A stretch of DNA of 64,000 bases, from positions 41,161 to 105,160 of the forward strand of contig QGGY01000020.1 of NCBI GenBank assembly GCA_003148945.1, in the 5' to 3' direction. The notes below the pieces were generated by a model, which was given only the letters and a program-made list of their open reading frames with translations, was not told where the DNA came from and made no database searches. The position numbers and the translations under genes were made by a program. The DNA is from Murimonas intestini. GTDB taxonomy: Bacteria; Bacillota; Clostridia; Lachnospirales; Lachnospiraceae. This document shows positions 46,204-55,214 of this stretch, piece after piece (the stretch's first letter is position 1; each line of letters begins with the position of its first letter).

Positions 46204-49068
46204 ATGAAAAAGTGTGGTACTGTTGGAACCAATAAAAAATATAGATATAAGAGTGCCTCTGTGTATCAGATTGGCGGCGCTCTGCGTGCAGTTATCAGGA
46301 TGGCGGCGGTTATGGCAGTTGTGCTGTCTTTTCTTTTTGCAAAGGTTCAGTGTGAGGCAGCAGCAAAAGAACCGCTTAAAGTGGCATTCCCCATAATAAA
46401 AGGGCTGAGTGAAACAGACCCTTCCGGAGCTCATAGAGGTTTAATGGTAGACTACCTGGACGAGATAGCTAAATATACAGGATGGGATTATGAGTATATA
46501 GAGGTGGAGCCGGAGGAGCTTACTAATGACTTCATGGAAGGCAAATTTGATCTTATGGGCGGGACCTATTATATGCCCGGGTTTGAAGAATATTTCGCCT
46601 ATCCCAAATACAGCATGGGGTCCAGCCGCGCTACCTTATTATCTCTTAAAAGTAATCAGGATATAAAGAGCTATGATCTGTCAAGCCTGAATGGAAAGAC
46701 CATAGGGGTATTTGAAAAGGCAGAAGAAAAAATAAGGCGCCTGAAAGAATATCTCAGTATGAACGGACTTGAATGTAAGATCAAGTATTATACATACGAG
46801 GATGCGGAGGGAAAAGAGAATCTTTTTAAGTATCTGAAGGAGGGGGATGTAGACCTGCTTCTTGGAAATGACGTGGATGCTGACAGCGATCTCAGGATAG
46901 TTGCATCCTTTGATGCACAGCCGTATTATTTAGTGACAAGATTAGATAATAAAGAAATTCTGGATGGGCTGAATATGGCTCTTGGAAGCATAATGGAATC
47001 AGATCCTGATTTTGCAAAGAATCACTATGAAAAGAATTATCCCGACCTTAAACAGTCTGATGTCCAGTTTAATGAGAAGGAACTGGATTATATTAATGAG
47101 AAAAAAAGTATAACTGTGGCGGTAGTGTTGGATAATCATCCGTTTTACTGTATTGACAGTGAATCAGGCCATCATGACGGCCTGATACCTGAATTGCTTG
47201 AAAAACTTTCTGAAGTCTCAGGACTGAGTTTCAGTTATGCGGCTGCGGATACATACGAAGAGGCTGTAAATATGGTGAGCAGGGGAGAGGCTGATATACT
47301 GGGGTATTATCTGGATACTCAGAACAGGGCTGCAGAGGAAGGTCTGGCTCTGACTAAGGGCTATGTAAGCATGAATAATATCATAGTAAAAAATAAAGCC
47401 GCTGACTATCCGGCAGATGGACTGACAGGCGGAATAATCAAGGGACGCCAGATGCCGGAGGACGTAAAAGCCAGCCAAGTCCTTTACTATGATACGGAGC
47501 AGGAGGGACTTAAGGCTGTCAATAAAGGGGAGATAGACTTCTTTTACAGTATATCCGCCCAGATTGATAAGGAAATGCAGAACCATGTATATTCAAATGC
47601 AGTCCTTGTCAGCAGGGTAAACAACAGTATGGAGATTTCATTTGCTCTGAGGCGTCCGGCTGAAACTGAGCTGCTTACAGTATTAAATAAGTCTATAGGA
47701 AATCTCACTTCAGAAGAAAAGGATATGCTGCTGGACAGGAGCCTTATATCAACAGGACATTCTAATATGACTCTGATGGATATGATATATGCAAACCCTA
47801 TTGCTTTCATAGCAGTACTCAGCGCCTTTTTGATCCTTATTATGATAGCGGTGCTTCTGATCGCCCGGGTCAGGATTAAAAATTCTATGATATTAGGCGA
47901 GCTGGATAAAGCGGAGGCAAAGAGCAGGGCCAAGAGTGAATTCCTGTCCCAGATGAGCCATGAGATCAGAACGCCAATGAATGCCATCGTAGGACTGACA
48001 AATCTGGCATGCATGGATGAGGGGCTGACGGAAAATATCAGGGAAAAGCTGATGAAGATCAACTCATCCTCCAAATATCTTCTGGCCCTGATCAATGATA
48101 TACTGGATATGTCCAGGATAGAAAATGGAAAGCTTGAGATAGAGGAAGAAGAATTTTCCGCTGATGATATGCTGGATGAATTTGTAAAGATGATGGAAGC
48201 TCAGGCCGCTGAGAGAAAGATACATTTCCAGGTTAAGCAGAATATCGCACATGGCAGTCTGACGGGAGATTCTATCAGGCTCAGGCAGGTACTGACAAAT
48301 CTGGTGTCAAATGCGTTTAAGTTTACTCCTGCCGGAGGAAACGTCATTTTAAGTATGAGTGAGAAACATTGTGACGGCGTCAGTGCGGAGTTTTATTTTG
48401 AAGTAAAGGATACAGGGATCGGCATTGCGCCTGAGGACCAGAAGAAGATTTTTAAAGCCTTTGAACAGGTTGGGGCAAGTACTTCAAAAAGTTCAGGAAC
48501 AGGGCTGGGACTGCCTATCAGCAGCAGTATTGTGCAGGCTATGGGTGGAGAACTGAAGTTAAAGAGTGCGGCTGGCAAGGGGGCTGTATTTTATTTTACT
48601 CTCCGGTTCAGGCTTGGAGAAGGACATAAGAGCGGAAATGAAAAAAGAGAGAAAAAGAAGGAAGGGCAATACAGGAAAGAGCTGTCAGGCAGCAGAATAC
48701 TTCTGGCTGAGGATAATGACCTGAATGCTGAGATCGTGCATGAACTGCTTGGGATGCAGGGAGCTGCCATGGAGAGGGCTTCCGACGGCGCTGAGGCTGT
48801 TAAAATGTTTGCTGGCAGCCGCCCCGGGTGGTATGATGCGGTGCTGATGGATATTAAAATGCCTGTAATGGATGGGCTTAAGGCTGCAAAGGCCATACGC
48901 TCCAGCGGACATGCGGATGCCTCATCTATTCCGATCATAGCCATGACAGCTAATTCCTTCAAGGAGGATGAAAAGGCTGCCATGGAGGCAGGAATGAATG
49001 GATTTATCCCCAAGCCTGTGGATCTTCAGTATCTCTGCAGTGTGCTGGAGAAGGAACTGGCGGATTAG
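46204..49068 (+). CDS. Hybrid sensor kinase with two periplasmic-binding-protein domains
   Basis: A 954-residue BvgS/EvgS-like protein. A signal or anchor segment at about residues 30-52 precedes two tandem solute-binding (SBP_bac_3) domains (about 55-280 and 295-520). A membrane segment (about 535-558) is followed by the dimerisation domain with phospho-acceptor His near 585 (SQMSHEIRTPMNAIVG), an ATPase domain (SGTGLGLPISSSIVQAMGG) and a C-terminal receiver (LLAEDNDLNAEIVHELL, phospho-acceptor Asp near 882 in VLMDIKMPVMDG). No output regulator is adjacent. Its stop codon overlaps that of the convergent kinase gene by four bases. Confidence 0.9.
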   Translation: MKKCGTVGTNKKYRYKSASVYQIGGALRAVIRMAAVMAVVLSFLFAKVQCEAAAKEPLKVAFPIIKGLSETDPSGAHRGLMVDYLDEIAKYTGWDYEYIEVEPEELTNDFMEGKFDLMGGTYYMPGFEEYFAYPKYSMGSSRATLLSLKSNQDIKSYDLSSLNGKTIGVFEKAEEKIRRLKEYLSMNGLECKIKYYTYEDAEGKENLFKYLKEGDVDLLLGNDVDADSDLRIVASFDAQPYYLVTRLDNKEILDGLNMALGSIMESDPDFAKNHYEKNYPDLKQSDVQFNEKELDYINEKKSITVAVVLDNHPFYCIDSESGHHDGLIPELLEKLSEVSGLSFSYAAADTYEEAVNMVSRGEADILGYYLDTQNRAAEEGLALTKGYVSMNNIIVKNKAADYPADGLTGGIIKGRQMPEDVKASQVLYYDTEQEGLKAVNKGEIDFFYSISAQIDKEMQNHVYSNAVLVSRVNNSMEISFALRRPAETELLTVLNKSIGNLTSEEKDMLLDRSLISTGHSNMTLMDMIYANPIAFIAVLSAFLILIMIAVLLIARVRIKNSMILGELDKAEAKSRAKSEFLSQMSHEIRTPMNAIVGLTNLACMDEGLTENIREKLMKINSSSKYLLALINDILDMSRIENGKLEIEEEEFSADDMLDEFVKMMEAQAAERKIHFQVKQNIAHGSLTGDSIRLRQVLTNLVSNAFKFTPAGGNVILSMSEKHCDGVSAEFYFEVKDTGIGIAPEDQKKIFKAFEQVGASTSKSSGTGLGLPISSSIVQAMGGELKLKSAAGKGAVFYFTLRFRLGEGHKSGNEKREKKKEGQYRKELSGSRILLAEDNDLNAEIVHELLGMQGAAMERASDGAEAVKMFAGSRPGWYDAVLMDIKMPVMDGLKAAKAIRSSGHADASSIPIIAMTANSFKEDEKAAMEAGMNGFIPKPVDLQYLCSVLEKELAD

Positions 49069-50090
49069 ACGGAGGGAAAGATCAATGTTATCTCAAAGGA
49101 CTGGCCGGCAGATGAGGCCTCCACCTCTATTTTCAGATCATCGGCCATCTGTCTCAAAAGGTAAAGCCCCATACCGGTAGCTCTCTTTCTCTGGCTGCCG
49201 GTATCACCTGTATAGCCTTTTTCAAAGATAAAGGGCAGGTCATAAGGCCTGACTCCTGAGCCGTTGTCCTTTATTCTGAGATGTACATGAGTCTTATTTT
49301 CATCCATATATCCGCTGACAGATAAGAGAGGATTTTTTTCCCCGGGCCTTGCATACTTGATGGTATTGCTGACAACCTGCTTCAGAATAAATTCCAGCCC
49401 TTTTCTGTCGGAGAGTACTGTCAGGGCGGGAAGATCAATAACAATCTGAAAGTTTTTTTCATTCAGGAGAATTTTGTATTCATCCAGGACATCGCTGCAG
49501 CAGACTGGCAGAAGGAGCTTTTCAAATAAATAATCCTTATGGTCTGATCTCAGCCGGGCATAGTAAAGCATCTGGTCAATATCTTCCTGAAGCTGGTTTC
49601 TTACGTATTCAAGTTTGTGATACAAAGGTGGGGGAATCTCGTCTTGCCGGTTATCCAGAAGGAAGGTCATGAGAGAGAGGGGAGTCTTTATCTCGTGTGC
49701 CCAGGTCTCTGCATATTCTTCGTATTCATTCAGGCGGAGAGAAATGTCCTCTAGCTTCTGTCTGTTTTGATGAAACAGGCAGGAGGCAGTCTGGAGCATG
49801 TCACGTTCAAAAGGACTGGACAGCCTCAGTGCCTCTGATTCATGTTCCTGTGAAGGTTCTTCCAGAAAGGCCATGAATGCCTTATATTTTTTATCATCAT
49901 TTCTGCCTGTACAGAAAAGTGCTACCGCCAGAAGAAGTATACAGCCCAGAGTAAAGGCTGCCAGCACCGGATAAAATGAATCAGGGTACACCAGCCAAAG
50001 AAAAACGGCAAACATAATATCCGTTAAAAGGAAGAAAAACACCCAGTTCTTATGATTCCGCCATGCGGCGGGGATAGTCTTAAACATCAT
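49065..50090 (-). CDS. BceS-like intramembrane-sensing histidine kinase
   Basis: A 341-residue kinase with two close N-terminal membrane segments (about 16-34 and 40-60), almost no extracellular loop, a phospho-acceptor His132 in ETWAHEIKTPLSLMTFLLDN, and an ATPase domain with KQVVSNTIKYA and RATGMGLYLLRQMADDL. This is the BceS class, which senses antimicrobial peptide through its ABC transporter. It overlaps the regulator gene by 11 bases; ATG 50087 is an equally good start. Confidence 0.88.
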   Translation of the reverse strand: MMFKTIPAAWRNHKNWVFFFLLTDIMFAVFLWLVYPDSFYPVLAAFTLGCILLLAVALFCTGRNDDKKYKAFMAFLEEPSQEHESEALRLSSPFERDMLQTASCLFHQNRQKLEDISLRLNEYEEYAETWAHEIKTPLSLMTFLLDNRQDEIPPPLYHKLEYVRNQLQEDIDQMLYYARLRSDHKDYLFEKLLLPVCCSDVLDEYKILLNEKNFQIVIDLPALTVLSDRKGLEFILKQVVSNTIKYARPGEKNPLLSVSGYMDENKTHVHLRIKDNGSGVRPYDLPFIFEKGYTGDTGSQRKRATGMGLYLLRQMADDLKIEVEASSAGQSFEITLIFPSV

Positions 50091-50763
50091 TCTCCTCCAT
50101 TTCCAGAAGCTGATATCCCACGCCTCTTACAGTCTCAATACGAAGCTTCAGATTTAGAGACTTCAGGGTTTTTTTCAGGCGGGTCATATTTACCTGAAGC
50201 GCATTCTCATCAATATACTCAGTAGTTCCCCAGAGTGCAAGAAAGAGAGAGCTTTTTTCTACAGGTCCGTCATGGGCTTCAAGAAGTGCCGCAAGGATTT
50301 TACCCTGGTTTTCAGGCAGGACAGCTGAATTGCTGCCAAAGTAAAGGGTGAAAGTCCGGGGGTCAAGAGCAAGGCCGCTGCGTTCTATCATATTGCTGCG
50401 GCTTTCATATCTTCTGAAAAGATTAGAGACCCTGGCCAGAAGCCTGTCTTTGTGGCAGGGCTTTGTCAAAAACTCATCGGCGCCCAGGTCAAGGGCGAGC
50501 AGCTCATCTTTTAAACGGTCCCTGGAAGTGAGGACTAATACGGGAACAGGGCAGAGCTTCTTTAACTGCCTGCAGATATCGAAGCCTGTGGCCCCGGGCA
50601 GGTTGATGTCCAGGATCACAAGCCCGGGGGATTCCCTGAGAATAGTTTTTACCGTATCATCGAAGCGCGTTATGCAGAAAACACAGTATCCTTCTTTTAT
50701 CAGGATATCTTCTAATTCCTCCCTCATAAACACATCGTCCTCCACTATGGCCACCTTTTTCAT
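50080..50763 (-). CDS. BceR-like OmpR-family response regulator
   Basis: A 227-residue regulator with receiver residues IVEDDVFMREELE, phospho-acceptor Asp52 (LVILDINLPGATG) and KPCHKDRLLARV, then a winged-helix domain ending RIETVRGVGYQLLE. It is the partner of the downstream kinase and probably activates the ABC genes through the palindrome at 53689-53705. It follows the permease gene by 16 bases. Confidence 0.9.
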   Translation of the reverse strand: MKKVAIVEDDVFMREELEDILIKEGYCVFCITRFDDTVKTILRESPGLVILDINLPGATGFDICRQLKKLCPVPVLVLTSRDRLKDELLALDLGADEFLTKPCHKDRLLARVSNLFRRYESRSNMIERSGLALDPRTFTLYFGSNSAVLPENQGKILAALLEAHDGPVEKSSLFLALWGTTEYIDENALQVNMTRLKKTLKSLNLKLRIETVRGVGYQLLEMEENDV

Positions 50764-50779
50764 GGAATCCCCACACTCC

Positions 50780-52822
50780 TTATTCTTCCCTGGTTGACTG
50801 CATCAGTTCCAGGATATGCTTATCGCTTAATCTCATCACAGCTGCAATATAAAAATATTCTACCACACAAAGAAGTATAATCATAGCCATGGCAATGACT
50901 GACAATTCTAAGAGATCTCCTTTCATTGACGGTGACAGAAAGCCTGTAAACAGGGATCTTATTCCAAATATGCTGCTGACTGCGGCTAAAATGAGAGGAA
51001 TGCCGAAGTACCATTTTATCTGTGTCCTGGCTGAACGGCGCATAGATTCATAATCGCAGCCCAGATTTATCAGTGTCTTGTAGCGGCGTCCTGTTTTCTT
51101 TTGCTGCATCAGGAATTGTACTCCCAGGACTGTATTTGCAATGATAAGAAATATGAGAGCCAGATAAATGGTGGTATAGCTGGAAGCCGTCAGGTAGAAC
51201 AGCTGCCTGCCTATATTCTGAAGATAGCTTTCATAATTCAGACCGGTTTTGTCTAAAAGGCTGTTGACCTCCGTTATGGCCTGCATTAAGCCTGATTTCT
51301 CTGTCACTGCTTTTGAAAGGGATGCATTCCAGTAAGAGCTATAAGAGCCTTCAGGCAGGAGCTTGTCAAACTCCTCATCAGTGACTATAAGTCCCATACT
51401 TATATTTATGAGCCGGTCAACCACAAGATTTGTGTTGCGGCTTTTGCCAAAAAGCCGGCAGTCTTTGCCGTTTATCTTTATTACAGGTTCCAGGGAGAGA
51501 GACTTATCCAGGACCTCCGTAAGTCGGGGATTAGTAAATTCCGCACCGTTATATATGGCTGCTTCTCCGTCTTTCAGTACAAGAGGAGTTTCACCGGAAA
51601 TTTCCAGAATATGATTGTATCCTGAAAGCGAGATCAGATAGGGAGAGAAATACTGACTTAAGTTATTAAGCAGGATCTCCCTTTCAGGGGATGCCTCCTG
51701 TTGTGAGACGGCATCGAGGAGCTGGTCTGTCTCAATAGGATAGATGTCATCCCTGAGGCCTCCTGTCCTGACTTCAAAGACATCTTCTATATAATCAAAG
51801 AGCGGCGGCTTATCAGTCTGGCTGAGGACCTCTTCCCTGCTGCCCTCAAAAGTGTAATCGATCACATGACCGGATTTTGAGTATGCGCTCCACGCACTTG
51901 AAAATCCAAACCCAAAACAGCAGAGGGCAAGTAAAGCTAAAAGAGATGAGACTGCCAGGGAATTAGTCCTGCATATGACATTCTCCTGCAGCTGGCGGAA
52001 GGTAAATACTTTCAGGCCTCTGCTGTTTTTCTTTCGCCGAAGTATGATCTCTATCAAAGCACTAAATCCGTAAAGCACTAAAAATGTGCCGCATATACCA
52101 AGGAGGACTGTCATGCCCATGTATAAGAGAGATGACCAGGACAGTCCCATAATAGCCAGGCTGTATGCGGCCCCAATCATGAGTATCCCTGCAGCCAGTT
52201 TTAATAAAGCGGCCAGAGGGCGAGGCACCTGCTGCTCTTTTTCCCGGTCACCTGCAAGAAGCAGGGAAATCTCTTTTCCCGCAAACTGAATGGTGAGTAT
52301 TCCAAATGCCAAAAGTTTGATCAGGAAGAAGCCTGCAGCAGTGATAAGGACAGCTGAGAGTGAAAAGGTAAAGCGGTGTCCTATTATGCCAAGGCCTACA
52401 AGTTTTGCAGTGACAAGGCTGATAATCTCAGACAGGAAAACAGCTGCCGGGATTCCAGCCAAAAGGGAGATCAGGCTGCTTAGAGAATCCTCTGCCAATA
52501 AGAGCCAAAAGAGCCTGGAACGTCTCATACCCATCATTAAATAGAGCCCCAATTCATGGCTTCTGCGTTCAAACTGGTACCTGCTGGAAAAATAAATAAG
52601 GAAGAACAGGATAAAGAGTGAAAATCCATAAAGAGCGGGTATAAGCCCCAGAAGCCGGTTTACTGCATCACTTTCCATTGTCTGAAGAAATATAATGACA
52701 TCCTGGTTTCTAAGAGAAAGGATGATATAAAAAGCTACCACAGAGACAATGAGTGATGCAAAAAATATCCCGTTTTCCTTTCGGTTTCTTTTACTGTTTC
52801 TGCGTATCAGGTCAAAGAACAT
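50780..52822 (-). CDS. BceB-like ABC transporter permease (FtsX family)
   Basis: A 680-residue permease with ten predicted membrane segments and the large extracellular domain between segments seven and eight (about residues 325-540), the hallmark of BceB. FtsX-type motifs are in YFSSRYQFERRSHELGLYLMMGMRR. It probably recognises and frees cell-wall precursors from peptides such as bacitracin or lantibiotics and signals to the kinase. ATG 52822 has GGGAGG eight bases upstream; a GTG at 52834 overlaps that site. Confidence 0.9.
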   Translation of the reverse strand: MFFDLIRRNSKRNRKENGIFFASLIVSVVAFYIILSLRNQDVIIFLQTMESDAVNRLLGLIPALYGFSLFILFFLIYFSSRYQFERRSHELGLYLMMGMRRSRLFWLLLAEDSLSSLISLLAGIPAAVFLSEIISLVTAKLVGLGIIGHRFTFSLSAVLITAAGFFLIKLLAFGILTIQFAGKEISLLLAGDREKEQQVPRPLAALLKLAAGILMIGAAYSLAIMGLSWSSLLYMGMTVLLGICGTFLVLYGFSALIEIILRRKKNSRGLKVFTFRQLQENVICRTNSLAVSSLLALLALCCFGFGFSSAWSAYSKSGHVIDYTFEGSREEVLSQTDKPPLFDYIEDVFEVRTGGLRDDIYPIETDQLLDAVSQQEASPEREILLNNLSQYFSPYLISLSGYNHILEISGETPLVLKDGEAAIYNGAEFTNPRLTEVLDKSLSLEPVIKINGKDCRLFGKSRNTNLVVDRLINISMGLIVTDEEFDKLLPEGSYSSYWNASLSKAVTEKSGLMQAITEVNSLLDKTGLNYESYLQNIGRQLFYLTASSYTTIYLALIFLIIANTVLGVQFLMQQKKTGRRYKTLINLGCDYESMRRSARTQIKWYFGIPLILAAVSSIFGIRSLFTGFLSPSMKGDLLELSVIAMAMIILLCVVEYFYIAAVMRLSDKHILELMQSTREE

Positions 52823-53588
52823 TAGCGTTTCCACCTCCCAGCTGAGCCATGACGTCTATAATCCTCTCATAAAATCCCTGACGGGATTCATCCGGGATCC
52901 TGCGCCTCAGTTCATGAAAAATGACACCATCCTGTATAAAAAGGATACGTGAACAATAGCTGGCCGCATTTGAATCGTGGGTGACAAGCAGGATAGTAGT
53001 ACCGTATTCCTCATTCAGGCCGGATAGCTTGTCCATCAGAGTCCTGGCATTCTTAGAATCAAGTGCGCCTGTAGGTTCATCTGCCAGCACGATCTCGGGT
53101 CTGAGTATTAAAGCCCTGGCTGCCGCCACCCGCTGTTTCTGGCCTCCAGACATCTGACCCGGAAATTTATTAAGAACATCCCTGATCTCCAGATAATCTG
53201 CCAGTTCTTTTAATCTGGCTTTTCCCTCATTTTCGGGAATGTTGTGGATTGACAGGGGCAGCATTATATTTTCCATGCCTGTAAGGTTGTCCAGCAGTTC
53301 AAAGTTCTGGAACAGGTAGCCAATCCTGTTTCCACGGTAAGCTGCCAGCTTTCTGCCTTTGAATTCGCTCAGATTCTCACCCTTTAAAAGGATCCTGCCC
53401 TCTGTAGGCTGGACTGTTGTAGCTATACAATTGAGAAGAGTAGTCTTTCCCGAACCGCTGCTTCCCATAATACCCAGAAATTCACCGGGGAGTACCTGAA
53501 ATGAGAGGCCGTTCAGAGCCTTTGTAATGTTATCACCTTTCCCATAATGTTTATGCAGGGACTGCACATCTAATATTTTCTGGTCCAT
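52812..53588 (-). CDS. BceA-like ABC transporter ATPase
   Basis: A 258-residue ATPase with Walker A GSSGSGKTTLLN, signature MSGGQKQRVAAA, Walker B VLADEPTGALD and H-loop VTHD. It is the first gene of the four-gene module (ATPase, permease, regulator, kinase). ATG 53588 follows AAGGAGGAAATT; the frame opens earlier at 53612 without a site. It overlaps the permease gene by 11 bases. Confidence 0.92.
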   Translation of the reverse strand: MDQKILDVQSLHKHYGKGDNITKALNGLSFQVLPGEFLGIMGSSGSGKTTLLNCIATTVQPTEGRILLKGENLSEFKGRKLAAYRGNRIGYLFQNFELLDNLTGMENIMLPLSIHNIPENEGKARLKELADYLEIRDVLNKFPGQMSGGQKQRVAAARALILRPEIVLADEPTGALDSKNARTLMDKLSGLNEEYGTTILLVTHDSNAASYCSRILFIQDGVIFHELRRRIPDESRQGFYERIIDVMAQLGGGNANVL

Positions 53589-53659
53589 AATTTCCTCCTT
53601 GTATCTGTTCATTATTCACGCGGCAACGAGCCAAGTGAACCTGCCTGTATGTATATTTG

Positions 53660-53705
53660 ATTATACCAAAGCACAGCGGTGAAAAATACTTACAATTGCT
53701 GTAAG
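53660..53705 (-). promoter_or_regulatory. Predicted promoter and regulator site of the BceA-like operon
   Basis: On the minus strand TATAAT (53660-53665) has a poor -35 (TATTTT). The palindrome CTTACA-N5-TGTAAG (53689-53705) lies directly upstream. A weak -35 with an adjoining inverted repeat is the layout of BceR-type activated promoters. The rest of the 53613-53820 gap serves the divergent antiporter gene (a TATAAT lies near 53786). Confidence 0.6.
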
Positions 53706-53820
53706 GTTAAAAGCAGATGCGGGCGGCGCTGCACAATAATTCGTGTTAATGCTTATAATAATTGCCATATGAATTTTTTTTGTTATAATAGGGACTATAA
53801 ATATAAAGTGAGGACATATT

Positions 53821-55110
53821 ATGGAAAAAGGTAAATTAAGTGCATTGCTGCCCATCGGTGTGTTTCTGGCCGCTTTTCTGGGCATTAGTTTTATAAGCGG
53901 TGATTTCAGGAGCATGCCGGCAATTGTAGGCTTTTTAATGGCGCTGCTGTGTGCCTTCCTGCAGAACAGAAAAATGAGCTTTGAAGAAAAGATATCTGTG
54001 GTGGCAAAGGGAGTCGGCGAAGACAATATTGTGACCATGTGTCTGATATTTCTGGCAGCAGGAGGATTTTCAGGGGCTGTTACCGCGGCCGGAGGGATGG
54101 AGAGCACTGTAAATTTCAGCCTGTCAGTCCTGCCCTCCGGGGTGGCGGTTGCAGGGCTGATGCTGATAGCCTGTTTTATTTCCCTGTCCATGGGGACAAG
54201 TATGGGAACAATAGGGGCGCTTGCGCCAATAGCAGTGGGGATCAGCCAGAAAACAGGATTTTCTGCAGCTCTTTGTATAGGGGCTGTGGTGTGCGGAGCC
54301 ATGTTTGGTGACAACCTCTCTATGATATCAGATACGACTATTGCAGCCGTTAAGACTCAGGGATGTGAGATGAAGGACAAGTTTAAGGCCAATTTTCTTA
54401 TTGTGCTGCCGGCAGCTGTGGTCTCACTTATCATATTCCTGATAATCACGAGAAATACTAGCTATACAGTGACAGGAGAGCTGCCCTATGAGCTTATAAA
54501 GATACTCCCGTACCTGCTGGTGCTCTTAGGCGCCCTGGCGGGCATCAATGTTTTTATAGTGCTGACAGGAGGAACGGTGCTGTCTCTTATAATCGGAGCA
54601 GCTACGGGCACCATCCCTGTTACAGGAATCTTTAATGCCGTAGGAGACGGCGTTAAGGGAATGTATGATATAACAGTTATTTCCCTTGTTGTGGCGTGTA
54701 TCGTGGCTATTGTACGACATAATGGAGGTATTGCCTATATTCTCAGTTTCATAAAGGGGCGTATAAAAGGAAAAAGAGGTGCAGAGCTGGGAATAGCTGT
54801 TCTGGCGCTGCTTGTAGATATGACGACTGCAAATAATACAGTCGCTATTGTGATAGCAGGTCCCATCGCAAAGGAGATCAGTACAGAGTATGGAATATCA
54901 CCTAAAAGATCAGCATCGCTTTTGGATATATTTGCAGCAGCAGCACAGGGGATGATTCCGTATGGGGCCCAGCTGCTTTTGGCAGCGGAGGCCACAGGAT
55001 GCGCCCCGTTTGAGATAATGCCGTATCTGTTCTATCCTTTTCTGATGGCTGTGAGTGCAATACTTTTTATCGTGTTCAGGAAGAAAGATAGTAGGGAAGA
55101 AATGATTTAA
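53821..55110 (+). CDS. NhaC-type Na+/H+ antiporter family membrane protein
   Basis: A 429-residue membrane protein with about eleven hydrophobic segments. The stretches SMGTSMGTIGALAPIAVGISQKTG, GAMFGDNLSMISDTTIAA and ALLVDMTTANNTVAIVIAGPIA are characteristic of the NhaC/COG1757 antiporter superfamily. It could exchange Na+ for H+ or carry an organic substrate such as malate/lactate or an amino acid; the motifs do not decide. It stands alone on the plus strand, divergent from the BceA-like operon. Confidence 0.8.
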   Translation: MEKGKLSALLPIGVFLAAFLGISFISGDFRSMPAIVGFLMALLCAFLQNRKMSFEEKISVVAKGVGEDNIVTMCLIFLAAGGFSGAVTAAGGMESTVNFSLSVLPSGVAVAGLMLIACFISLSMGTSMGTIGALAPIAVGISQKTGFSAALCIGAVVCGAMFGDNLSMISDTTIAAVKTQGCEMKDKFKANFLIVLPAAVVSLIIFLIITRNTSYTVTGELPYELIKILPYLLVLLGALAGINVFIVLTGGTVLSLIIGAATGTIPVTGIFNAVGDGVKGMYDITVISLVVACIVAIVRHNGGIAYILSFIKGRIKGKRGAELGIAVLALLVDMTTANNTVAIVIAGPIAKEISTEYGISPKRSASLLDIFAAAAQGMIPYGAQLLLAAEATGCAPFEIMPYLFYPFLMAVSAILFIVFRKKDSREEMI

Positions 55111-55214
55111 ACATTGATGCTAAAACTCAACTGTGTTATAGTATGTGATATACAAAAATCAAAAAGAATGCAGCAAAATCAACAATTGTCAATGATAAAA
55201 TGGAGATAGTACGT

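Noticed and set aside
53661..54314. A 217-codon open frame on the minus strand
   Set aside because: It is a mirror of the NhaC-type antiporter gene in another frame, has no ribosome-binding site, and shows low-complexity composition.
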